This document shows, in pieces, positions 36,260-41,664 of a stretch of DNA of 64,000 nucleotides (within the stretch, counting starts at the first letter, position 1; the number at the start of each line of letters is the position of its first letter). The notes beneath the pieces were generated by a model. It had not been told where the DNA came from and did not search any database. It saw nothing but the letters and a program-made list of their open reading frames with translations. The position numbers and the translations under genes are program-made. The stretch is from Brevibacillus laterosporus LMG 15441 (GTDB lineage Bacteria > Bacillota > Bacilli > Brevibacillales > Brevibacillaceae), in NCBI RefSeq assembly GCF_000219535.2, contig NZ_CP007806.1, positions 1,956,501 through 2,020,500 of the forward strand. The letters are read 5' to 3'.

Positions 36260-36477
36260 TGAGTGAAATAATAGCAAGTATTTTTTTTAGCAAGTGGATT
36301 ATACTTCTTTTTCCCTTGTATATATTCCTTAATCTAGCAATCTTACCTTTTCTTTTAAAGGGTAAATTCGAAAAGTTACGAAAAGTGCTCTATATTATAA
36401 ATATTATAGTGACGGCATACTCATTAATCATGTTTATCTATTTTTTTTATTCCATAATGTCCTTTTCTTTTTTTTAA
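36259..36477 (+). CDS. Small two-helix membrane protein, possible immunity protein
   Basis: 72 residues with two hydrophobic segments (about 12-33 and 45-68) around a basic loop (KGKFEKLRK). The GTG start shares a base with the TAG stop of the secreted-protein gene (TAGTG), so it is translationally coupled; GAAGGAG lies 9-12 bases upstream. A homologue with a premature stop is at 37911-38117, also directly coupled to the end of a matching secreted-protein tail. Immunity function is inferred from size, topology and coupling only. Confidence 0.7.
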   Translation: MSEIIASIFFSKWIILLFPLYIFLNLAILPFLLKGKFEKLRKVLYIINIIVTAYSLIMFIYFFYSIMSFSFF

Positions 36478-36486
36478 ACTATTACA

Positions 36487-36558
36487 TTGGTAATTGCGGT
36501 GGTAGCGTTGGACTTCTCGATCACCGCGTTGGTACAAGCCGTGAAAAAACGCAATTAG
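36487..36558 (+). CDS. Doubtful 23-residue hydrophobic mini-ORF
   Basis: From TTG at 36487 (or GTG at 36499) the frame reads VIAVVALDFSITALVQAVKK then RN-stop and is followed at once by a terminator. The hydrophobic core with a basic tail resembles small type I toxins, but no ribosome binding site is seen and no antisense RNA can be shown. Confidence 0.25.
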   Translation: MVIAVVALDFSITALVQAVKKRN

Positions 36559-36586
36559 TCGTCGGATAGCCGGCGGTTTTTTGTAT
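36559..36586 (+). terminator. Terminator-like hairpin
   Basis: CGTCGG pairs with CCGGCG (one G-U) over a short loop, followed by GTTTTTT. Confidence 0.6.
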
Positions 36587-36602
36587 TTGGAAGGATTTTG
36601 AA

Positions 36603-36713
36603 ATGTTCTTATCGAAAGGTGTAGGCAAGGAGAATAGGGTGAATACACATAATGGTTCGGGTTGGAGTTTCAAAAGATTTCCGGAGTGGAAACATAATGT
36701 AGACCCGGATTGA
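36603..36713 (+). CDS. 36-residue peptide at the head of a short-ORF array
   Basis: The ATG at 36603 has GGAAGGA 8 bases upstream; an in-frame GTG at 36639 with its own AAGGAG would give 24 residues. The peptide ends in FKRFPEWKHNVDPD. The PEW and following acidic/Pro residues match the short peptides encoded next (PEWHEDHGH, PEWLDDPGY). No family known. Confidence 0.5.
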   Translation: MFLSKGVGKENRVNTHNGSGWSFKRFPEWKHNVDPD

Positions 36714-36753
36714 CACGATACCCACGGCGATTAATATAGGGAGGTTATATGAC

Positions 36754-36792
36754 ATGGCTAATCCAGAATGGCATGAAGATCATGGACACTAA
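36754..36792 (+). CDS. 12-residue Trp/Asp peptide, array unit 1a
   Basis: Reads MANPEWHEDHGH, with GGGAGG about 10 bases upstream. It aligns codon by codon with the 12-residue peptide at 36901 (MLEPEWLDDPGY), with several differences at third positions, which supports this frame over an overlapping one that starts five bases earlier. Confidence 0.5.
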   Translation: MANPEWHEDHGH

Positions 36793-36809
36793 TTAGAGGA
36801 GGGAATCCT

Positions 36810-36881
36810 ATGAGGTACGATATTAATTGGGTTGATGACCCACAAGGCATTGTTGTTTGGTTCGAGGACCCTAGACACTAA
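36810..36881 (+). CDS. 23-residue Trp/Asp peptide, array unit 1b
   Basis: Begins MRYDINWVDDPQGIVVWF and ends EDPRH. A very strong GAGGAGGG lies 7 bases before the ATG. It contains the W-x-D/E-D-P motif twice (WVDDPQ, WFEDPR). Its paralogue is at 36960. Confidence 0.58.
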   Translation: MRYDINWVDDPQGIVVWFEDPRH

Positions 36882-36900
36882 TAAAAGGAGTGTACACGAC

Positions 36901-36939
36901 ATGCTAGAACCAGAATGGCTTGATGACCCCGGATACTAA
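36901..36939 (+). CDS. 12-residue Trp/Asp peptide, array unit 2a
   Basis: Reads MLEPEWLDDPGY, with AAAAGGAG about 10 bases upstream. Paralogue of the peptide at 36754. Confidence 0.5.
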   Translation: MLEPEWLDDPGY

Positions 36940-36959
36940 AACGAGGGAGGAATCACGAT

Positions 36960-37025
36960 TTGATTTATGATTGGACTGATAATCCACAAGGTATCGTTGA
37001 TTGGATCGACAATTCCGGTCAATAA
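36960..37025 (+). CDS. 21-residue Trp/Asp peptide, array unit 2b
   Basis: TTG start with GAGGGAGG 9 bases upstream. Begins MIYDWTDNPQGIVDWI and ends DNSGQ. Shares YD, W, D-D/N-PQGIV and W with the peptide at 36810, with the motif W-x-D-N again twice. Confidence 0.52.
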   Translation: MIYDWTDNPQGIVDWIDNSGQ

Positions 37026-37043
37026 ATTAGGAGATTACGGGGT

Positions 37044-37100
37044 ATGACCGAATCAGACTGGGCAGTACAACGTAATTCCAAAACGGGGGATCGGGGTTAG
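37044..37100 (+). CDS. 18-residue peptide, possible last array unit
   Basis: Reads MTESDWAVQRNSKTGDRG, with TAGGAG about 10 bases upstream. The first six residues resemble the start of the 12-residue units (M-x-x-x-x-W) but the rest differs, so it may be a degenerate member. Confidence 0.35.
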   Translation: MTESDWAVQRNSKTGDRG

Positions 37101-37247
37101 ACTGACGGTCCCTGTTATTAGTCGTAACAAAGACCAACCTCGTCTGAGGCTGTGGCTGGCGCTGGTAGTCTGTCCTTTCGGGCTATGAGGGCGAGAAAAT
37201 TCGGAATTGACGAGGAACCTCTATGTCGAAAGTAGTAAGATGAATGG
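37101..37247. other. No gene seen after the peptide array
   Basis: Contains an imperfect hairpin-like stretch with ACTGACG and TTAGTCGT (37101-37125) that resembles the terminator at 37248-37283. No open frame with a ribosome binding site was found. Confidence 0.35.
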
Positions 37248-37283
37248 AAAAAACTGACGCCTAAATTCATTAGTCGTCAGTTA
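37248..37283 (-). terminator. Terminator for the minus-strand pair
   Basis: On the minus strand AACTGACG pairs with CGTCAGTT over about 15 bases, followed by TTTTCC. The T-run is on the minus strand only. Confidence 0.7.
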
Positions 37284-37330
37284 AGGTCATTTCGATATTC
37301 TAGAAATTACATCAAAAAATAACTTTACGA

Positions 37331-37507
37331 TTACTTATATCTTTTATGTGTCTGAACAACCAAGAAAAGCAGCACGATATTAATTAAATAAAATATGCTT
37401 TGGGTTTCTATGGGATGATTATTTCTTTCTATACTACTCACAAAAATATAAAGATAAGAATTAATAGTAAAGATCATCAAACATAGTACGAATATAAGTA
37501 TTTTCAA
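37331..37507 (-). CDS. 58-residue two-helix membrane protein
   Basis: TTG start with GGGGGT 8 bases upstream. Two hydrophobic segments (KILIFVLCLMIFTINSYLYI near the start, then FYLINIVLLFLVV) flank a charged loop (SSIERNNHPIETQ) and a basic tail (QTHKRYK). It lies 28 bases after the stop of a truncated minus-strand gene and ends 47 bases before a terminator. Its size and place match an immunity protein, but its sequence differs from that at 36259. Confidence 0.58.
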   Translation of the reverse strand: MKILIFVLCLMIFTINSYLYIFVSSIERNNHPIETQSIFYLINIVLLFLVVQTHKRYK

Positions 37508-37535
37508 AATTTACCCCCAGAAAAGTATAAAGTGT

Positions 37536-37805
37536 TTATTCTTTAGTCGTAAGTCTTAATCTGTCGTCTTTATAGAAATATTTTACATTATATTTATGTT
37601 GTAAGTCAGCAGAGTTTGAATCAGTACTAAAACTAAGCCAAAATTCATCCCATACTTGGAGGTTAACAGAATTCCAATCAGGCCCTTTATCAATATATGC
37701 TCCTTGTGAGAATTGAAAACCCTTTTTGAAGGCAGCAAAATTATAGGGGTACATTGTCCATACAGCGTGATTAGTTGACATGGAAAACTCATGTTTTAGC
37801 GTCAA
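37536..37805 (-). pseudogene. 5'-truncated gene of unknown, probably secreted, protein
   Basis: The open frame gives about 89 residues rich in Trp, Tyr, Phe and Lys (WTMYPYNFAAFKKGFQFSQG, then WDEFWLSFSTDSNSADLQHK), which looks like real protein, but there is no signal peptide, no ribosome binding site and the only start is TTG. Upstream sequence belongs to the plus-strand remnant at 37807. I infer that the 5' part was lost when the two segments were joined. The small membrane gene downstream appears intact. Confidence 0.45.
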
Positions 37806-37806
37806 C

Positions 37807-37914
37807 GATGTAATGAAATCGGCTGAGCTGGGGGCTGGTTCAATTTTGCTTGATATTTACCTACAAGAAAGAAAGGTTAAACGCGCATTCAGAGACGCGT
37901 ATGATTCGGAATGA
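37807..37914 (+). pseudogene. Remnant of a second copy of the secreted-protein gene (3' end)
   Basis: The frame ending at 37914 reads SAELGAGSILLDIYLQERK and continues VKRAFRDAYDSE-stop. This lines up with the C-terminus of the 35573 gene (hydrophobic Gly/Ala part, then AERKAARAFDSIMEGEK). Only about 35 codons remain and no start is present. The stop overlaps the start of a matching membrane-protein gene, as in the intact pair. Confidence 0.6.
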
Positions 37915-38117
37915 TACTATTAAATATCATGTTTAACAAATGGGTTATTCTTTTTTATATAGCTTTTCTTGTACTTACACTTATTTTATTGTTTTTTTAA
38001 AACAATAAAAAATTACCAAGGATAAGGAAAATATTCAATTATATTAGTTCTTTTCTTCTCGTTTATCTTTCTATTGGTATTATTATTTTTATTTATAACA
38101 TTGTTTTAATGATATAG
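37911..38117 (+). pseudogene. Second copy of the two-helix membrane protein, broken by an in-frame stop
   Basis: The ATG overlaps the preceding stop (ATGA). The reading aligns over its length with the 36259 protein: FNKWVILFYIAFLVLTLILL against FSKWIILLFPLYIFLNLAIL, then a basic loop KKLPRIRK against KFEKLRK, then a second helix ending IIIFIYNIVLMI. A TAA at 37998-38000 interrupts the frame between helix 1 and the loop. Otherwise the frame is open to TAG at 38115. Confidence 0.72.
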
Positions 38118-38691
38118 TGAAATAAAAAATGAACCTCGGATTTCTTCCGGATTTTTTTGCGTTAATCCCTGACTATGAAAATAAGCCACTATAACGATTT
38201 TGATCGCTTTTACTTACCGAGAAAACGTAACATTTCGAATGTTACACTGCATCAATGTTGGCGCGAGGTATCTGAGAAGGGGGCGAGTTTTTGAGGGGCT
38301 TTGCCAGCTCGTTTGATACCGTTCTTAAGTAAGAATGGAAGGAGAACATGGTGAGTAGACGTGGGGAGACTTGGGATATATCGCCAGTGTTGTGTAATGG
38401 AGTTATTATGGTACGGTTTAAGCGCATTAAGGATGTCGGATTCTTTGTAAAGATTATCAAGGGTCAGTGACTAAATATCCAACCGAACGGAAGCTAATAT
38501 ATCTCAAAGCCTACGGAAATTATGTCCTATATAATGAGAGAAAAATAACACATGGGTGCGCTCCCAAATATTGCAAGGGTGCGTACCTATATGTTAAAAT
38601 GGGGTTGTTGCGAAGAGAGGTCAATTTAGAGAGCAGACGGGAAATCCCCATAAAATCAACGCTTTACAACGTTATAACCTGATTAAAACAT
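38118..38691. other. Gene-free stretch before tRNA-Pro
   Basis: Holds a weak terminator-like CGGA/TCCG hairpin with T-run (about 38130-38157) and an 8-bp perfect inverted repeat, GTAACATT-TCG-AATGTTAC at 38227-38245. Two open frames (38242-38460 minus, 38467-38682 plus) have no ribosome binding sites and I do not accept them. Confidence 0.4.
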
Positions 38692-38768
38692 CGGGATGTG
38701 GCGCAGCCAGGTAGCGCGCACCCTTGGGGTGGGTGAGGTCCAGGGTTCGAATCCCTGCATTCCGACCA
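38692..38768 (+). tRNA. tRNA-Pro(GGG)
   Basis: A full cloverleaf can be drawn: acceptor CGGGATG with CATTCCG (one G-U), D arm GCGC...GCGC, anticodon stem CACCC/GGGTG around loop TTGGGGT (anticodon GGG), T arm CAGGG-TTCGAAT-CCCTG, discriminator A and encoded CCA. It lies in the accessory region that splits folE from mtrB. No second copy of its 3' end is visible in the window. Confidence 0.95.
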
Positions 38769-38779
38769 TTTAGAATTTA

Positions 38780-38819
38780 GGCACTTCTTCTGCATTTTGA
38801 TGCGAAGAAGTGTTTTTTA
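38780..38819 (+). terminator. Terminator after tRNA-Pro
   Basis: CACTTCTTC pairs with GAAGAAGTG over a 13-base loop, followed by six T. Confidence 0.9.
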
Positions 38820-39544
38820 GATAAGACAGCTATATGAATTTTGACTATTTATGCTGTATTCATCCTTCACTGAAAACGAATATCCAATCAGAAAACCTAC
38901 CCTTCATTTATTAATTAAAAAGCGCCACTAGAAGGTTGATAAGATACTAGTTTTGTCATTTGAAATACATGGAGCTATCAACGATTTAGGCTGTGTGAAA
39001 CAATGCTATTACCAAAACAAGTAACTCTAATCACGTTAATCTGGTAAGAAGTCTTCTATCCTATTATGAAATCAAACAAACCCTACTAAGGGTGAATGTA
39101 GTTTCATCCCATTCCGTAAAGTCCACTCTGACAACAGACCTCAATACTGCCTACGTTCCTTTATAATGCAAGGCTCAATCAGCTTGATCTGATTCAAAGC
39201 ATTCGGCATAAAGATGTATAAAGCAAATAAGTTTTACAAGGGCTTTTGACCTATAAAAATTATCCGCGTTTAAACGATAAAATAAATAGAAGCAATAAAA
39301 TGTTTTGTTATAAAGAGGCTGATCATAGGAAAACGCAAATGTTTTCTGTCAGATGACATGATTACATTCTGAAAAGGATAGCCATTTTTCAAGCGGCCAA
39401 CAAAAGAATAAAAAGGTTTCCGCTTTGTTTTCCTATTTTGATTTGTAATAGAATGCAGGTAAAGATTTTCTTGCGCTCGGGCCTTTTTTCTCTTGGCTCT
39501 ATGGAAAGCCTTCCCTTATAATAGAACATAAAAGACAGAGGAGA
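38820..39544. other. Long stretch with no recognisable gene
   Basis: About 720 AT-rich bases between tRNA-Pro and the transglycosylase gene. All frames are broken by stops. A minus-strand reading around 39100-39190 (SVVRVDFTEWDETTF) looks slightly protein-like and could be a relic, but I cannot assign it. Its end has TTCCCTTATAATAG, a TATAAT box upstream of the next gene. Confidence 0.4.
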
Positions 39545-40285
39545 ATGGATGATCTAATCGTGAAAATAGATAATAATCAGTTTATTAAAACCCTTGCATC
39601 TACTGGGCAATACACATCGAGTGATGTTACTCAAGTAGCACAATTACAAGGGCTATTGGATAATCAGACAAATCCAGATGGACAAGATCCCTTGTTTTCT
39701 GATGTGTTTGAAAATGAACTGCAAAAATATCAGCATGTAATCTCTAAAGAGCAGGTTCTAGCTGAATTAGATGGAACGAACCAGCAGCAAAATAGCTGGA
39801 ATTCCTCTCTAACCTACTCTTCACCTTCACTTGATCTCACCTCTAATAAGGACGAATCCATGACGTGGGGCCGTCAGCAGATTGTGGATAAAATTGAGCA
39901 GGTGAGCAAACGCTTTGGTGTCAACTCTTCCTTGGTCAGAGAGGTAGTTCGCGCCGAGTCTAATTTTAACCCTACTGCTACCTCTCACGCTGGAGCAAAA
40001 GGACTTATGCAGTTAATGGACGATACTGCTCGTAGTGTAGGGGTACGCAATTCTTACGATCCCGATCAAAATTTGATGGGCGGAACCAAATATTTGAGCA
40101 AATTACTAGATCGATATGATGGGAATGTAAAGGTTGCCTTGGCTGCTTATAATGCAGGATCTGGTCGAGTCAGAAGAGCTGGAATTGAGACAAATGAAGA
40201 CTTTGATCGTCTAGCGGCTAATCTTCCTCAAGAGACACAGCGCTATGTCGCCAAAATAACGACGAAATTGCAAGCGGAAGTTTAG
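39545..40285 (+). CDS. Lytic transglycosylase (SLT domain)
   Basis: 246 residues. The N-terminal 95 are polar, Gln/Ser-rich and without a signal peptide; the C-terminal 140 form an SLT/Slt70-like domain: VREVVRAESNFNPTATSHAG with the catalytic Glu, GAKGLMQLMDDTA, and ALAAYNAGSGRVRR. It should cleave the glycan chain between MurNAc and GlcNAc. Lack of a signal sequence suggests export with a partner system or spore/flagellar use. AGAGGAG is very close to the ATG; a GTG at 39560 is a possible later start. Confidence 0.87.
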   Translation: MDDLIVKIDNNQFIKTLASTGQYTSSDVTQVAQLQGLLDNQTNPDGQDPLFSDVFENELQKYQHVISKEQVLAELDGTNQQQNSWNSSLTYSSPSLDLTSNKDESMTWGRQQIVDKIEQVSKRFGVNSSLVREVVRAESNFNPTATSHAGAKGLMQLMDDTARSVGVRNSYDPDQNLMGGTKYLSKLLDRYDGNVKVALAAYNAGSGRVRRAGIETNEDFDRLAANLPQETQRYVAKITTKLQAEV

Positions 40286-40330
40286 GTAGGGTATAGTAAA
40301 GAGGAGAAATTCTCTTAGGGGGACACGTAG

Positions 40331-40570
40331 ATGGAACAACATCAACAACGAAGCGGTGGCAGCCAAGACTTTTTTGTCATTAAAGCAAAAGAAAACGGAG
40401 TACATGTTATTGGATTAACCCGTGGCACAGATACACGCTTCCACCATACAGAAAAGCTAGATAAGGGTGAAGTTATGCTAGCTCAATTTACTGAGCATAC
40501 ATCTGCTATCAAGGTACGTGGCAAAGCAATTATTCAAACCAGACATGGAGTTATTGATACAGAGGAATAA
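40331..40570 (+). CDS. mtrB: trp RNA-binding attenuation protein (TRAP)
   Basis: A 79-residue protein nearly identical in its core to B. subtilis [24 protein letters not shown], then [12 protein letters not shown] and [20 protein letters not shown] forms an 11-subunit ring that binds Trp and then GAG/UAG triplets in RNA. The Lys-Arg residues of the RNA-binding face (KxK and RG) are kept. TTAGGGGG lies 10 bases upstream. A matching binding site stands in front of trpE at 62896-62990. In B. subtilis it is cotranscribed with mtrA (folE); here it is separated. Confidence 0.97.
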   Translation: MEQHQQRSGGSQDFFVIKAKENGVHVIGLTRGTDTRFHHTEKLDKGEVMLAQFTEHTSAIKVRGKAIIQTRHGVIDTEE

Positions 40571-40589
40571 TGGTAGAAAATGTAGAAGA

Positions 40590-40616
40590 GAAAGTGACCA
40601 TAGGTCGCTTTTTTTC
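40590..40616 (+). terminator. Terminator after mtrB
   Basis: AAGTGACC pairs with GGTCGCTT (one G-U) around ATA, followed by TTTTT. Confidence 0.8.
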
Positions 40617-40647
40617 TTTTCCGGTATAAAAAGTGAAGAAAATGTTG

Positions 40648-40676
40648 TTGACGTTTATCAGTAAGGATAGTATGAT
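40648..40676 (+). promoter_or_regulatory. Sigma-A promoter of the PTS operon
   Basis: TTGACG (40648-40653), 17 bases, TATGAT (40671-40676). Start of transcription expected near 40683, 5 bases before the first GAACAAATG repeat. Confidence 0.75.
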
Positions 40677-40686
40677 TAAGCTATAA

Positions 40687-40795
40687 GGAACAAATGATAA
40701 AAGTAAGAACAAATGTAACAGGAAATAATGGAATAATTTGTGAAAAGAGCCGCGGGCTAGTTTCGTATGAATGTCATACGATCTAGCCTTTTTTT
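40687..40795 (+). promoter_or_regulatory. PTS operon leader: paired GAACAAATG repeats and terminator switch
   Basis: GAACAAATG occurs at 40688 and 40707, exactly 19 nt apart. Then AGCC-GCG-GGCT (40748-40758) can form a mini-hairpin. Its 3' arm is also the 5' arm of a strong intrinsic terminator (GGCTAG at 40755 with CTAGCC at 40783, inner TCGTATG/CATACGA, then seven T). The two structures exclude each other. The dehydrogenase operon at 46297 has the same arrangement. Confidence 0.75.
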
Positions 40796-40856
40796 GTATA
40801 GAAAAATTGGCTTTTTACACAAAAAAGAGTCAGCTTAGATAGGAGGGAGAATCCAC

Positions 40857-41330
40857 ATGTCATTTTTGGAGATGGTGCAAACAGATCATTTGTTTATCTT
40901 TCCAGATGAAACCCGCCAAGACGTAATCTTAGAAACCATGGCAAAATCGTTATGGAGGAAGGGCTTTGTGCACGAGAGCTATGTAAACGCTGTCAAGGAT
41001 CGTGAGCAGCATTATCCTACTGGATTGGAGTTGGCTGATGTACATGTGGCTATTCCGCACACGGATGCGTGTCATGTTAAACAGCAGACGATTGCATTGG
41101 GTCTTGTGAAACAGGGTACCAAGTTTCAGTGCATGGCAGATGCCAGCAGAATCATTTCAGTCAAGCTTATTATCATGCTAGCGATTGAAAAAAGTGAGGC
41201 TCATTTGGAGATGCTGGAAGAAATTATGACGTTCATTCAGGATGCTCCACGCTTGGAGGCGCTTAGTCAGGCTAGCACACCAGTAGAATTACTTTCCGTT
41301 ATCCAACCTGTTAACAGTTACAACCACTAA
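40857..41330 (+). CDS. PTS EIIA component (fructose/galactitol type)
   Basis: 157 residues of the PtsN/FruA EIIA fold; VHVAIPHTD near residue 64 holds the histidine that takes phosphate from HPr. In this operon the EIIA, EIIB and EIIC are separate chains in gat order. AGGAGGGAG lies 8 bases before the ATG. The substrate is most likely a polyol or pentitol, judged by the EIIC family, but is not determined. Confidence 0.88.
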   Translation: MSFLEMVQTDHLFIFPDETRQDVILETMAKSLWRKGFVHESYVNAVKDREQHYPTGLELADVHVAIPHTDACHVKQQTIALGLVKQGTKFQCMADASRIISVKLIIMLAIEKSEAHLEMLEEIMTFIQDAPRLEALSQASTPVELLSVIQPVNSYNH

Positions 41331-41348
41331 TTTTAGGAGGAATTCATT

Positions 41349-41636
41349 ATGGCAAAGAAAAAAGTTATGGTGATTTGTGGCACAGGTGTAGCAACTTCTA
41401 CAGTGGTTATGCAGAAATTAAAAACGTTCTTACAAGAAAAAGGATTAGAGGCTAATTTAGAACAATCAAAAGTAAGTGATATTTTAAATAAAGGTGACCA
41501 GTATGATCTGATTATTTCTACTACAGCAGTACCGGCTCATATACAGGATAAAGTGATTAATGCTGTTCCTTTGTTAACAGGAATCGGAAAAGAAAAAGTA
41601 TTTGCCGAAATTGAGAAACGGATGACCGCCGAATAG
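41349..41636 (+). CDS. PTS EIIB component (galactitol type)
   Basis: A 95-residue EIIB protein. VICGTGVATSTVVMQK carries the active-site Cys near residue 11 that receives phosphate from EIIA and gives it to the incoming sugar. TAGGAGG lies upstream of the ATG. The gene is 18 bases after EIIA and 28 bases before EIIC. Confidence 0.9.
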   Translation: MAKKKVMVICGTGVATSTVVMQKLKTFLQEKGLEANLEQSKVSDILNKGDQYDLIISTTAVPAHIQDKVINAVPLLTGIGKEKVFAEIEKRMTAE

Positions 41637-41664
41637 CCATTTAATTGAGTTAGGGGATGAGGAA

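Noticed and set aside
36749-36796. Overlapping 15-codon frame starting ATG at 36749
   Set aside because: It is closer to the ribosome binding site, but only the frame starting at 36754 is matched by the paralogous unit at 36901.
37911-38117. First read as a frameshift in the T-run of the second membrane-protein copy
   Set aside because: Codon counting shows that the parts before and after the TAA at 37998 are in the same frame, so it is an in-frame stop.
38242-38682. Two open frames of about 70 codons between the toxin-like remnants and tRNA-Pro
   Set aside because: No ribosome binding sites, no domain or homopolymer-free protein character, surrounded by decayed sequence.
38692-38768. tRNA-Pro as attachment site of an integrated element
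   Set aside because: No integrase gene and no second copy of the tRNA 3' end were found in the window, so an att duplication is not supported.
33959-40330. CRISPR array or insertion sequence in the accessory region
   Set aside because: No regularly spaced repeats with unique spacers and no transposase or terminal inverted repeats could be found.
40600-40860. Sigma-54 (-12/-24) promoter for the PTS operon, suggested by the LevR-like regulator
   Set aside because: No TGGCAC-N5-TTGC element is visible; a good TTGACG-17-TATGAT promoter is present instead.
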